Both the position numbers and the translations under genes were made by a program. Shown here piece by piece: positions 1-8,097 of a stretch of DNA of 19,708 bases. Source of the DNA: JAOPZW01 sp034664395 (lineage in GTDB: Bacteria; Actinomycetota; Thermoleophilia; Solirubrobacterales; Solirubrobacteraceae). Positions within the stretch are counted from its first letter, which is position 1, and each line of letters opens with the position of its first letter. The stretch lies in the NCBI GenBank assembly GCA_034664395.1, contig JAXDHQ010000151.1, positions 1 through 19,708 of the forward strand, written 5' to 3'. A model generated the notes under the pieces. That model saw nothing but the letters and a program-made list of their open reading frames with translations, ran no database searches and had not been told where the DNA came from.

Positions 1-395
1 GCCTCAACGAGCCGGGCACCGACCACGTCGGCAACTCGGGCGCCAACGAGTTCGCCCACGGCCAGGGCGCCGGCCCGGGCACGGCCGACGAGTTCCTGCA
101 CGCGAACTTCTACGGGTCGGCCGTCGACGGCAGCGGCAACGCCCAGTGCGGCGCCGGCCAGACCGGCTACATCCAGGCCTACAACCCGTTCCGCGACAGG
201 AACGTCCAGGGCGACCCCTACCAGGGCGCCGTCACCGATCCGTTCCCGCCCGCGCGCCGCCTGGGCCCGACCTACGCGCAGTTCGACCGCGAGGGCAAGG
301 GCGTGGGCCTGAACCCCGACCACGTGCCGGCGGGCGAGACGTTCACCGACCGCCCCGGCGGCCACGGGGCCGAGATCCAGAGGCCGACGCCATGA
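1..395 (+). CDS. MCE/MlaD-family lipid-transport protein, C-terminal part (5' end outside window)
   Basis: An open frame read from base 3 runs without interruption to a TGA at 393-395, giving about 130 C-terminal residues. No start lies in the window, so the lipid-binding MCE domain would be to the left. The visible part is a Gly/Pro/Asn-rich tail with an NPFRD stretch and a single Cys (NAQCGAG). This resembles the poorly conserved ends of actinobacterial Mce proteins. The stop overlaps the ATG of the next gene (ATGA, 392-395), the usual sign of translational coupling inside an mce operon. Assignment rests mainly on context: three full MCE proteins follow in the same direction. These proteins are normally anchored in the cytoplasmic membrane, face outward, and form the substrate channel of an MlaE/YrbE ABC-type lipid importer. 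The permease and ATPase genes are not in the window. Confidence 0.75.
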   Translation, partial: LNEPGTDHVGNSGANEFAHGQGAGPGTADEFLHANFYGSAVDGSGNAQCGAGQTGYIQAYNPFRDRNVQGDPYQGAVTDPFPPARRLGPTYAQFDREGKGVGLNPDHVPAGETFTDRPGGHGAEIQRPTP

Positions 396-1918
396 GGCGC
401 CGCCGTCGCAAGGGGATGAGCCCGTTCGCGGCCGGCGCGCTGACGCTCGTCCTGCTCGCAACCGGCGTGTACTTCGGCTTCACCAAGTCGCTCCCGTTCC
501 AGCACCACTACAGCGTGCGGGCGGTGTTCTCCAGCGCCAACGGCATCCGCGCCAACTCGCCGGTGCGGATCGCCGGCGTCAACGTCGGCAAGGTGACCAA
601 GGTCGCCCACGTGCAGGACGGCGCGCAGGCGGCGGTGGTCACGATGCGCATCGATCGCAAGGGCCTGCCGATCCACACCGACGCCCGCTTCAAGATCCGG
701 CCGCGGATCTTCCTGGAGGGCAACTTCTTCGTCGACGTCAGCCCCGGCTCGCCGTCGGCGCCGAAGCTGGGCGACGGCGACCGCGTGCCGATCAACCAGA
801 CGGCCGCGCCGGTCCAGCTCGACCAGGTGCTCAGCGTCCTGCAGGCGCCGACCCGCGAGGACCTGCGCTCGGTCCTGCGCGAGCTCTCCAGCGGCCTGAG
901 CGGCGACGGCGCCCGCGGCTACAGCGCCTCGATCCCGTTCTGGAAGCCGGCCTACCGCGACTCGGCGATCGTCTCCGAGGCGCTGCAGGGGACCCAGCCG
1001 CACGACCTGTCGCGCCTCATCGACAAGGCCGGCGCGACCGCCGCGGCGATCGACCGCAACCGCGTCCAGCTCAAGTCGCTGGTCACCGACTTCGACACCA
1101 CCGCCGCCGCGTTCGCCGTCCGCGACCGCGAGCTGTCGGCGGCCGTGGCCGAGCTGCCGCGCACGCTGCGCGCCGGCCTGCCGGCGCTGGCGGCGCTCAA
1201 CCGCTCGTTCCCGGCGGTGCGCGGGCTGATCCGCACGGCGCGGCCGGCCGTGCGCTCGTCCGGTCCGGCGCTCGACGCGAGCATGCCCTTCGCGCGCCAG
1301 GCGCGCGGGCTGGTCTCCGAGCCCGAGCTGCGCGGCCTCTCGCACGACCTGCGCCCGGTGGTGCCGTCGCTGACCGAGCTCAACCAGCGCTCGGCGCCGC
1401 TCTACGCCCAGGTGTCGCAGGCGTCCAACTGCCAGAACAACGTGATCCTGCCCTGGTCGCAGGACAAGATCGACGACAAGGCGTTCCCGGCGCAGGGCCC
1501 GGTCTTCGAGGAGGCGACCAAGCCGCTGCCGGGCCTGGCCGGCGAAAGCCGCTCGGGCGACGCCAACGGCCAGTGGTTCCGCGTCCTGCTGTCGCCGCCG
1601 AAGATCGCCTACCCGTTCGGCACGGACAAGCTGTTCCTGGCCTCCAACCCGATCCAGGGCGTCAACCCGCCCGCGCCCAAGAACCACGCGCGGCCGCCGC
1701 TGCGCGCCGACGTCCCGTGCGAGACCCAGCAGCCGCCGGACCTGCGCACGGTCCCCGACGCGGCGCCGCAGGGGATCCCCCTGGCGCAGCCGCCGGCCGC
1801 GGCCGAGACGAAGGCGCTGCAGGACACCGTCGACTGGCTGCGCAAGGACGTCAAGAACGAGGGCCTGCCGTTCAAGGTCTCCGACGTTCCCGCCACGCTC
1901 CAGGAGCTGCGCAGGTGA
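392..1918 (+). CDS. MCE/MlaD-family lipid-transport protein (508 aa)
   Basis: The ATG at 392 overlaps the upstream stop (ATGA) and is followed by an Arg/Lys-rich start and one hydrophobic segment (about residues 11-31), a signal-anchor placing the protein outside the cytoplasmic membrane. The MCE domain spans about 38-117 and shows the family pattern: NGIRANSPVRIAGVNVGKV, then a VVTMRID strand and an LEGNFFVDVSPG strand. After it comes a long alpha-helical, Ala/Leu/Arg-rich region that in this family builds the shaft of the hexameric lipid tunnel, then a Pro-rich tail. The C-terminal part has two Cys (SNCQNN and VPCETQ) that could form a disulfide. Length fits actinobacterial Mce subunits. 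The likely role is a subunit of a hetero-hexameric Mce lipid or sterol importer; the substrate cannot be read from the sequence. A longer reading of the frame from 146 only shadows the upstream gene. Confidence 0.93.
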   Translation: MRRRRRKGMSPFAAGALTLVLLATGVYFGFTKSLPFQHHYSVRAVFSSANGIRANSPVRIAGVNVGKVTKVAHVQDGAQAAVVTMRIDRKGLPIHTDARFKIRPRIFLEGNFFVDVSPGSPSAPKLGDGDRVPINQTAAPVQLDQVLSVLQAPTREDLRSVLRELSSGLSGDGARGYSASIPFWKPAYRDSAIVSEALQGTQPHDLSRLIDKAGATAAAIDRNRVQLKSLVTDFDTTAAAFAVRDRELSAAVAELPRTLRAGLPALAALNRSFPAVRGLIRTARPAVRSSGPALDASMPFARQARGLVSEPELRGLSHDLRPVVPSLTELNQRSAPLYAQVSQASNCQNNVILPWSQDKIDDKAFPAQGPVFEEATKPLPGLAGESRSGDANGQWFRVLLSPPKIAYPFGTDKLFLASNPIQGVNPPAPKNHARPPLRADVPCETQQPPDLRTVPDAAPQGIPLAQPPAAAETKALQDTVDWLRKDVKNEGLPFKVSDVPATLQELRR

Positions 1919-3228
1919 GGACCGCGATCCGCAAGCACGCCGGTCACATGGCCGCCATCCTCGGGCTCGCGGTCGTGGCCGCGATCGTGGGGATGTACAT
2001 CCTCTCCCACCAGCGCATGCGCTTCCCGTGGGAGGGCGCGCCGTTCCGCCTGCAGGCCGCGTTCAGCACCGCGCAGGCCGTCACGCCCGGCCAGGGCCAG
2101 ACCGTCCGCGTCTCGGGCGTGCGCGTGGGCGACATCACGCAGGTCGGCCTGAAGGACGGCCACGCGGTGGTCACGATGGACCTCGACCCCCAGTACAAGG
2201 GCCTCGTCCACACCGACGCCACCGCCCTGCTGCGCCCCAAGACCGGGCTGAAGGACATGTTCATCGAGCTCGACCCGGGCACGAACGCGGCGCCGGCGGC
2301 CAAGGCGGGATGGACGCTCCCGGTCTCCAACACGCTGCCCGACGTCAACCCGGACGAGATCCTCTCCTCGCTGGACAGCGACACGCGCGACTACCTCAAG
2401 CTGCTGATCGACGGCGCCGGCCAGGGCCTGAAGGGCCGCGGCGCCGACCTCCGCGAGGTCTTCCGCCGCTTCGAGCCCACCCACCGCGACCTCGCGCGGG
2501 TCAACGGCCTCGTCGCCCAGCGCCATCGCAACCTCAGCCGCCTCGTGCACTCGCTCGGCGACCTCAACGACGAGCTGGCGGGCAAGAGCGACGACCTCGC
2601 CGCGCTGGTCTCCTCGTCCTCGGCCGTCTTCCGCGCGTTCGCCTCCGAGCAGGCCAACGTGTCGCGCTCCGTCGGCGACCTGCCCGGCGCGCTGCGCCAG
2701 ACCACCGACACGCTGGGCCGCGTCGAGCGCTTCGCGAACGTCCTGCGCCCGGCCGCCGTGCACCTGCAGCCGGCGCTGAAGGCGCTCGACCGGGCCAACG
2801 GCGCCGTGGCGCCCTTCGCCACCGAGGCGGCGCCGATCGTCCGCGACCGGATCCGCCCGTTCGTGCGCGACGCGCGCCCGGTCGTGCGGTCGCTGAACGC
2901 CCCCGCCGGCCAGCTCTCCGACGCGACCCCCGACCTGACGTCCTCGTTCACCGTCCTCAACCACCTGTTCAACCTCGCCGCCTACAACCCCAACGGCCGT
3001 GAGGACCCGAGCAAGGACGGCCGCGAGGAGGGCTACCTGTTCTGGATCGCCTGGCTGCAGCACAACGGCGCCTCGCTGTTCTCGACCTCCGACGCCAACG
3101 GCCCGTTCCGGCCGGTCACCCTCGGCGGCACGTGCCAGACGCTGAAGTCGCTGGCCGCCACGGCGCCGCCGATGAACCTCCAGCTCCTGCCCGCCCTCAC
3201 CGACCCGCAGGCGTGCGGAGCCAAGTAG
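1915..3228 (+). CDS. MCE/MlaD-family lipid-transport protein (437 aa)
   Basis: The chosen start is GTG at 1915, which overlaps the preceding TGA (GTGA, 1915-1918). It has an AGGAG Shine-Dalgarno at 1902-1906, 8 bases upstream. The protein opens with a basic stretch and a hydrophobic anchor (about residues 11-29, AAILGLAVVAAIVGMYIL). The MCE domain follows at about 40-125, with GQTVRVSGVRVGDI, AVVTMDLDP and LKDMFIELDPG. The rest is mostly helical, with repeated 'RPAV/RPVV' turns, and ends in a tail with two Cys (GGTCQT and PQACGAK). This is one subunit of the same Mce complex as its neighbours. The next gene starts 8 bases after this stop and takes its ribosome-binding site from the stop itself. 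An upstream start at 1573 is open in this frame but lies inside the previous gene and is rejected. Confidence 0.92.
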   Translation: MRTAIRKHAGHMAAILGLAVVAAIVGMYILSHQRMRFPWEGAPFRLQAAFSTAQAVTPGQGQTVRVSGVRVGDITQVGLKDGHAVVTMDLDPQYKGLVHTDATALLRPKTGLKDMFIELDPGTNAAPAAKAGWTLPVSNTLPDVNPDEILSSLDSDTRDYLKLLIDGAGQGLKGRGADLREVFRRFEPTHRDLARVNGLVAQRHRNLSRLVHSLGDLNDELAGKSDDLAALVSSSSAVFRAFASEQANVSRSVGDLPGALRQTTDTLGRVERFANVLRPAAVHLQPALKALDRANGAVAPFATEAAPIVRDRIRPFVRDARPVVRSLNAPAGQLSDATPDLTSSFTVLNHLFNLAAYNPNGREDPSKDGREEGYLFWIAWLQHNGASLFSTSDANGPFRPVTLGGTCQTLKSLAATAPPMNLQLLPALTDPQACGAK

Positions 3229-3235
3229 GAGCGCG

Positions 3236-4687
3236 ATGCAGAAGCAGGCTCCCTCCCCGGCGAAGATCCTCACGATGGTGCTGTTCACGCTGTCGTGCTT
3301 CGGCCTGCTGCTGTTCCTGTGGCTGAGCTTCGGCGGCCCGATCCCGCTCAAGCCCAAGGGCTACGAGTTCAAGGTCGCCTTCCCCGAGGCCACGCAGCTC
3401 GGCCTCGAGGCCGACGCGCGCGTGGCCGGCGTCACGATCGGCAAGGTCCGCGCGAAGGACATCGACCCCAAGCACCCCAACCGCACGATCGCCACGATCG
3501 AGGTCGACCGCCGCTACGCGCCGATCGCCCGCGACGCGCGCGCGATCCTGCGCCAGAAGACGCTGCTGGGCGAGACCTACGTCGAGCTGACGCCCGGACA
3601 TGCCAAGCGGGCGGGAACGGTGCCCGACGGCGGCATGCTGGCGGACAGCCGCGTGGCCAAGACGGTCGAGCTCGACGAGATCTTCCAGGCGCTGGACCCC
3701 AAGACGCGCGCGAGCTTCCGCGTCTGGCAGCAGGACCTGGCCAAGGCCGTCGACGGCCGCGGGCGCGACCTCAACGACGCCATCGGCAACCTCCCCGCGT
3801 TCGTCGACGACGGCAGCGACCTGCTCTCCGTCCTGGACGCCCAGAGCCAGGCGGTGCGCGGCTTCGTGCGCGGCACCGGGCAGGTCTTCGGCGCGCTGAC
3901 CCAGGACCAGGGCCGGCTGCGCGACCTCATCGTCAACGCCGGGCAGACGTTCGACGCCACCTCGCGCCAGCAGGAGGCGCTGGCCCGGACGATCAGGATC
4001 TTCCCGACCTTCCTGGACGAGTCGCGCCTGACCTTCCAGCGGGTGGAGAGCTTCTCCAAGGACACCGACCCGCTCGTGCAGGAGCTGCGCCCGGCGGCGC
4101 AGGACCTGACGCCGACGCTGCGCGACGTCAAGGCGCTGTCGCCCGACCTGCGCAACCTGTTCGTCAACCTCGACCCGCTCATCACCGCATCGAAGACCGG
4201 GATGCCGGCGCTGCGCGACACGCTGACCGCTGCGCGCCCGCTGCTCGGCCAGGTGCAGCCCTTCCTCGAGCAGCTCAACCCGGTGCTGCAGTGGCTCGAG
4301 TACCACCAGCTCACCACCGCGGACTTCCTCTCCAACGGCGCCGCGGCGCTGGCCGACACGACCGCGACCGTCACCGACCAGGAGATGGGCCACTACCTGC
4401 GCCAGTTCGGCCCGATCGGCGCCGAGACGATGGGCATGTACGCCACGCGCCCGGCGGCCTCGCGGGGCAACGCCTACCTGACGCCGAACGCGCTGGCCGG
4501 CAGCCAGCGCGCGCGCAACATGATGTTCCCCAACAACGACTGCAACAACGCCGGCGGCGAGCGGATGACCTCGGTGCCCGACACCAGCGACACGCCATCC
4601 TGCTTCGTGCAGACCCCGCCGCTGTGGCCGCCGGGCAACACGCGCGAGTACCCGCACGTGGACGCGGCGAACTACGCGAAGCCGTAG
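3236..4687 (+). CDS. MCE/MlaD-family lipid-transport protein, last gene of the mce operon (483 aa)
   Basis: The ATG at 3236 follows a TAGGAG that combines the previous gene's stop with an SD sequence (AGGAG 3227-3231, spacer 4). A hydrophobic anchor at residues 10-32 contains a lone Cys. It is followed by an MCE domain at about 43-120 (EADARVAGVTIGKV, ATIEVDRRY, LLGETYVELTPG). The central region is a long helical part with recurring Asp/Leu-rich heptad-like stretches. The tail carries a Cys pair (NNDCNN, PSCFVQ) and a Pro-rich end. It is probably the last subunit of the operon, the position MceF holds in six-gene mce clusters, because the next gene is convergent and only 4 bases away. I see no clear hairpin terminator in that gap. 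It should act with the other subunits as an extracytoplasmic lipid conduit. Confidence 0.92.
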   Translation: MQKQAPSPAKILTMVLFTLSCFGLLLFLWLSFGGPIPLKPKGYEFKVAFPEATQLGLEADARVAGVTIGKVRAKDIDPKHPNRTIATIEVDRRYAPIARDARAILRQKTLLGETYVELTPGHAKRAGTVPDGGMLADSRVAKTVELDEIFQALDPKTRASFRVWQQDLAKAVDGRGRDLNDAIGNLPAFVDDGSDLLSVLDAQSQAVRGFVRGTGQVFGALTQDQGRLRDLIVNAGQTFDATSRQQEALARTIRIFPTFLDESRLTFQRVESFSKDTDPLVQELRPAAQDLTPTLRDVKALSPDLRNLFVNLDPLITASKTGMPALRDTLTAARPLLGQVQPFLEQLNPVLQWLEYHQLTTADFLSNGAAALADTTATVTDQEMGHYLRQFGPIGAETMGMYATRPAASRGNAYLTPNALAGSQRARNMMFPNNDCNNAGGERMTSVPDTSDTPSCFVQTPPLWPPGNTREYPHVDAANYAKP

Positions 4688-4691
4688 GGCG

Positions 4692-5417
4692 CTACGCGAC
4701 CGACGCCTCGCGCACCGCGACGGCGGCGAGGAAGTCCAGCAGCCCGTCGGCGAGCCCGTGGTCGCCGGAGATCTCGAGCTCGGTCAGCGAGGCGTCGAGG
4801 CCGAACGCCTCGACCCACGCGCGCTCGGGACCGGAGATGACGGCGTCGGCCTCGGGGGCCGGACGCTCCTCGTAGTCGACGTGCCCGCGATCGACGTGCA
4901 GCAGGTGCTCGCCGGCCGCGGTGCCGTCGGCGATCCGGACCGCCACCGTGCCCCGCAGCTCGACCGGAGCCGTGAGCCCGGGGGCGCAGCGCAGGATCGC
5001 GCCGACGTCGATGGCCTCGCCCGGCCGCGGCGGCCCCCACGCCCAGCGATAGCCCCAGCGCGCCAGGGCGCCCACGACCGGCAGGAGGTCGCGCGCGCGC
5101 TCGGTCAGCTCGTAGTCGACGCGCGGCGGCACCTCGCGGTAGCGCTGGCGCGTCAGCAGGCCGTCGGCGACCATGCGGTTCAGCCGCGAGCGGAGCTGCT
5201 CGGTCGAGATCCCCGGCAGGACGCGCTGCAGCTCCACGAAGCGCCGCGGACCGCCCGCCAGATCGCGGACGATGAGCAGCGTCCACTTGTCCCCGACCAG
5301 GTCGAGGGCGCGTGCGTCCGGCGCCCACTGGTTGTAGGGATGTCGCTTCGGGGGAGGGGTCGCGGAAATGGAGAGGCCTTCTGACAAACGAGAGGGGAGT
5401 GGAAGCCCCCGTCGCAC
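4692..5417 (-). CDS. HxlR-family winged-helix regulator with C-terminal SCP2-like domain (241 aa from GTG)
   Basis: Residues about 28-120 form a HxlR-type winged helix: ALDLVGDKWTLLIVRDL, FVELQRVLPGISTEQLRSRL, a wing ending RVDYELTERARDLLPV, and GYRWAWG. The second half (about 130-235) resembles the sterol-carrier-protein-2-like C-terminal module in many actinobacterial HxlR proteins (ADAVISGPERAW..., LEISGDHGLADGLLDFL). This module may sense a hydrophobic ligand, which is inference. The start is uncertain. GTG 5417 is the conventional choice but has only a weak AAGG upstream. Family N-termini usually sit nearer ISATPPPKRHPYNQW, where an ATT at 5369 is preceded by AGAAGG with a 7-base spacer. 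It converges on the mce operon with a 4-base gap and diverges from the DsbA-like gene, a plausible target. HxlR proteins bind DNA as dimers in the cytoplasm. Confidence 0.88.
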   Translation of the reverse strand: MRRGLPLPSRLSEGLSISATPPPKRHPYNQWAPDARALDLVGDKWTLLIVRDLAGGPRRFVELQRVLPGISTEQLRSRLNRMVADGLLTRQRYREVPPRVDYELTERARDLLPVVGALARWGYRWAWGPPRPGEAIDVGAILRCAPGLTAPVELRGTVAVRIADGTAAGEHLLHVDRGHVDYEERPAPEADAVISGPERAWVEAFGLDASLTELEISGDHGLADGLLDFLAAVAVREASVA

Positions 5418-5559
5418 CCAACCTTAGTGCACGGCCCGGGTGAGCCGCTGCACTTTCGGCGGGTGTCCAGCGGGAATTCGGACCTTCGCCCGTGACCGCA
5501 AGGTTCGGGGCGCCGGTGCGTTGGAGCTTGCAGGACAGGCGGACGACAGGGGCACGAAC

Positions 5560-6225
5560 TTGGGCGATCTCATCTGGCTGGCGGAGCGGCGCGCTGCTCG
5601 CGTCGCCCTCACGCGGCGGCCGGCACGGCCGCGCGTGAGCTTCTTCTTCGACCTCGTGTCGCCGTTCACCTACCTCGCAGCCGAGCGGGTCGACCGGCTG
5701 TTCGGCGGCGTGCGCTGGCAGCCCGCGCTGGACGAGGTCCTCGTCGCGGGCCGGCCCGGCCGCGACCCCACGGACGACATCGTCCGCATGGCGGCCGAGG
5801 AGCGCGCGATCGAGCTCGGGATGCCGCTCGTCTGGCCCGAGGCGTGGCCGGCGGGCGGGCGCAGCGCGATGCGGGTGGCGGGCCTGGCCGCCGAGCGCGG
5901 GCACGGGGCGGCGTTCGTGCTGGCCGCCAGCCGCCTGGCGTTCTGCGGGGGCTACGACGTCGACGACCCCGAGATCCTGGCCGAGGCGGCCGCGGTCGCG
6001 GGCCTGGGGCTCGACGAGTGCCTGCAGGCCGCGGGCGAGCAGCGACGCGACGGGCCGCTGGAGGAATCGGCGCTGTGGCTGCTGCGCCGCGGCGCCGACG
6101 AGCTGCCCGCGCTGGTCGTCGGGCGCTCGCTCTTCGCGGGCGAGGGCCGGATGGCCGAGGCGGCCGCCGCCGTCAGCGGCCAGCGCGTCCAGCGCATGCG
6201 CGGGCTGCGCACGTTCGGGGGCTGA
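5560..6225 (+). CDS. DsbA-family / 2-hydroxychromene-2-carboxylate isomerase-like protein (221 aa)
   Basis: The start chosen is TTG 5560, with AGGGG at 5548-5552 and a 7-base spacer. It gives the N-terminus LGDLIWLAERRA directly before the first strand. A longer GTG start at 5440 would add about 40 residues that look non-coding. The core begins VSFFFDLVSPFTYLAAERVDRL, the thioredoxin-fold start of the DsbA/HCCA-isomerase (kappa-GST-like) superfamily with Ser-Pro where redox members have CxxC. A disulfide exchange role is therefore unlikely and a glutathione- or thiol-type isomerase role is more plausible. A helical insertion follows (about 60-170), then the cis-Pro element DELPALVVGRSLFAGEG near the C-terminus. 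The substrate is unknown. The gene is divergent from the HxlR regulator across about 140 bases, which suggests regulation by it. The cyclase gene starts 47 bases after the stop. Confidence 0.8.
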   Translation: MGDLIWLAERRAARVALTRRPARPRVSFFFDLVSPFTYLAAERVDRLFGGVRWQPALDEVLVAGRPGRDPTDDIVRMAAEERAIELGMPLVWPEAWPAGGRSAMRVAGLAAERGHGAAFVLAASRLAFCGGYDVDDPEILAEAAAVAGLGLDECLQAAGEQRRDGPLEESALWLLRRGADELPALVVGRSLFAGEGRMAEAAAAVSGQRVQRMRGLRTFGG

Positions 6226-6272
6226 GCCGGGCGGGCGCCTCGCCCGTCACGTCGGGCTGCGGCGATCAGACG

Positions 6273-7829
6273 ATGCTCCGGGCGCTCCTCCGCCACGCGT
6301 ATTCGAGGCTCGGGCCGCGCTACCCGCGCGTGGTGCTGGCGGTCGAGTTCTCGCTCACGTTCGTCGTGGTGGCCGCCGGCGTCCTGCTCCTGACCCTCTA
6401 CGTCGACGTCTCGGCGCAGCAGTTCGGGCGCATCCTCGCCGTCTCGGAGATGCTCGTCGCCCTGGAGGTCGTGGCGGCGCTGGTGGTCTCGCTGCGGCTC
6501 GTGCGCCCTGCCGATCCGTGGCTGCGCGGCGAGCGCACGCCCGAGAGCGCGGTCGCCGCCTGGCGCGCGCTCGCCGGCCTGCCGGTCGCGCTGCTGCGCT
6601 TCGGGCGCGGGCTCCCGGTGCTGCTCGGAACCCTGCCGATCTCGCTGTTCGTGACGCTCGAGCTGCGCGGCAGCGTCCTGAGCTTCCTGGCCATCGCGGC
6701 CGGCGCGTCGGTCGTGCTCGCCTACAGCGTGTTCCTGCGCTTCTTCGCGATCGAGCTGAGCATGCGCCCGATCCTGGCCGAGGTGTCGGCCGACCTGCCC
6801 GACGGCGCCGACCTCGGGCGGCTGTCGGTTCCGCTGCGGGGCAAGCTGCTCGTCGGGCTGCCGGTCATCAACGTCATCACCGGGGTGGTCGTCGTGGGGC
6901 TGGCGACCGAGCACCCGAGCCTGCGCGCGCTGGGGATCGGCGTGCTCGTGGCCCTGGGCGTCGCGTTCACGATCTCCTTCGAGCTGTCGACGCTGCTCGC
7001 GCGCTCGCTGCTCGAGCCGCTGCAGAACCTGCGCACGGCGACCGAGCGCGTCAGCGCCGGCGACCTGCGCGTCCGGGTGCCGGTCCTGGGCACCGACGAG
7101 ACCGGCCGTCTGGCCGAGTCCTTCAACCAGATGGTCGCCGGCCTGGAGGAGCGCGAGCGCCTGCGCGAGGCGTTCGGCGCCTTCGTCGATCCGATCCTGG
7201 CCGAGCGCGTGATCGAGAAGGGCACGGTGCTGGAGGGCGAGGAGCTCGAGGTCACGGTGCTGTTCGTCGACATCCGCGAGTTCACGGCGTTCGCCGAGCG
7301 CGCCAGCGCGGCCGAGGTCGTCACCGAGCTCAACGCGTTCTACGAGCGCGTCGTGCCCGTCCTCGTCCGCCACGGCGGCCACGCCAACAAGTTCGTCGGC
7401 GACGGGCTGCTGGGGGTGTTCGGCGCGCCCGAGCAGCTTCCCGACCACGCCGACCGCGGAGTGGCCGCGGCGCTGGAGATGGCCGAGGTCGTCGACCGGG
7501 CCTACGGCGGGCGCCTGCGCGTCGGCATCGGCGTGAACTCGGGGCCCGTGGTCGCGGGCACCATCGGCGGCGGCGGCCGGGTCGAGTTCACCGTCATCGG
7601 CGACACGGTCAACACCGCCGCGCGCGTCGAGGCGCTGACGCGCCAGACCGACGACGCCGTCCTCATCACCGAGGCGACGTACCGGCTGCTGCAGCGCGAC
7701 CACGGCCCCTTCGCCGAGCGCGGCGTGGTGGCGCTGCCCGGCCGCAGCGAGCCGGTCGGGGTGCACGCCGCGCTGGCGGCCGCCGGCGGCGGGGTGGGCC
7801 GGGCCGGCGCGCTGCGGCTCGACGCCTAG
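6273..7829 (+). CDS. Class III adenylate cyclase, six-helix membrane domain + HAMP + cyclase domain (518 aa)
   Basis: The ATG at 6273 is the first start compatible with the membrane domain. Hydrophobic segments lie near residues 20-43, 54-76, 113-127, 133-156, 193-211 and 219-237. A HAMP linker (about 240-293, LLEPLQNLRTATERVSAGDL) leads into the cyclase homology domain (about 325-500). Catalytic residues are all present: metal-binding Asp333 (FVDIREF) and Asp377 (FVGDGLL), adenine-selecting Lys373 and Asp444 (VIGDTVN), and the Asn447/Arg451 pair (NTAAR). It should therefore make cAMP rather than cGMP, working as a homodimer at the inner face of the membrane. The layout matches the mycobacterial Rv1318c/Rv1320c/Rv3645 type, and no periplasmic sensor domain is visible. 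No cAMP-binding effector is nearby. The stop shares a CTAG with the stop of the convergent small ORF. Confidence 0.94.
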   Translation: MLRALLRHAYSRLGPRYPRVVLAVEFSLTFVVVAAGVLLLTLYVDVSAQQFGRILAVSEMLVALEVVAALVVSLRLVRPADPWLRGERTPESAVAAWRALAGLPVALLRFGRGLPVLLGTLPISLFVTLELRGSVLSFLAIAAGASVVLAYSVFLRFFAIELSMRPILAEVSADLPDGADLGRLSVPLRGKLLVGLPVINVITGVVVVGLATEHPSLRALGIGVLVALGVAFTISFELSTLLARSLLEPLQNLRTATERVSAGDLRVRVPVLGTDETGRLAESFNQMVAGLEERERLREAFGAFVDPILAERVIEKGTVLEGEELEVTVLFVDIREFTAFAERASAAEVVTELNAFYERVVPVLVRHGGHANKFVGDGLLGVFGAPEQLPDHADRGVAAALEMAEVVDRAYGGRLRVGIGVNSGPVVAGTIGGGGRVEFTVIGDTVNTAARVEALTRQTDDAVLITEATYRLLQRDHGPFAERGVVALPGRSEPVGVHAALAAAGGGVGRAGALRLDA

Positions 7830-8014
7830 GGGTGGACGAGCCCGGCGAGGATGACCGGATCGAGCGCCGTCGCCTCGTCGAAGCGCTCGTCATGGCGCAG
7901 CAGGTAGCCGAGCAGCGGGTAGGAGCCGCCGAGCTCGGACGCCAGGTCGTCGAGGTCGCAGAGCAGGTACCCGGCGGGGGCGTTGGGCGCGGGCAGGTCC
8001 AGTGCGGCGGGCAT
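7826..8014 (-). CDS. Small hypothetical protein (62 aa)
   Basis: A short minus-strand frame starts with ATG 8014, preceded by GGAG with a 6-base spacer. A possible promoter lies just upstream (minus-strand TTGAGG, 17-base spacer, CACCCT). The protein is acidic and Leu-rich (YLLCDLDDLASELGG, YLLRHDERFDEATALDPVIL) with no recognisable domain, signal or membrane segment. Its stop falls in a CTAG (7826-7829) that also supplies the stop of the convergent cyclase gene, so the two frames end in the same four bases. It is divergent from the ThDP enzyme gene, with 83 bases between them. The clean SD, promoter-like elements and protein-like composition favour a real gene, but I do not recognise the family and length alone gives little support. 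Confidence 0.5.
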   Translation of the reverse strand: MPAALDLPAPNAPAGYLLCDLDDLASELGGSYPLLGYLLRHDERFDEATALDPVILAGLVHP

Positions 8015-8059
8015 CGTCGGCTCCAGGGTGCATGGCCTGCCGGCGGGCCTCAAGCTGCT

Positions 8060-8097
8060 TCGACAGGACACCGGAATGTGTCGATAGCCTCCGGCCG
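8060..8097 (+). promoter_or_regulatory. Promoter/operator region of the ThDP-enzyme gene (possibly leaderless)
   Basis: An inverted repeat, TCGACA (8060-8065) and TGTCGA (8079-8084) separated by 13 bases, lies immediately before a -10-like TAGCCT (8085-8090). The ATG at 8098 begins 8 bases after that element, and no Shine-Dalgarno sequence is visible. Together these suggest a leaderless transcript starting at or next to the ATG. The repeat covers the -35 to spacer region, where a repressor or activator could sit. All of this is read by eye. Confidence 0.35.

Noticed and set aside
272..1687. Long minus-strand open frame opposite the MCE gene, and similar long antisense frames opposite most genes
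   Set aside because: Composition is Arg/Val/Gly/Asp-rich without motifs, as expected from the mirror of a high-GC3 coding strand. The plus-strand proteins have clear family motifs.
5440..5559. Extended GTG start for the DsbA-like protein
   Set aside because: The added residues lack family similarity, while TTG 5560 has a well-placed AGGGG.
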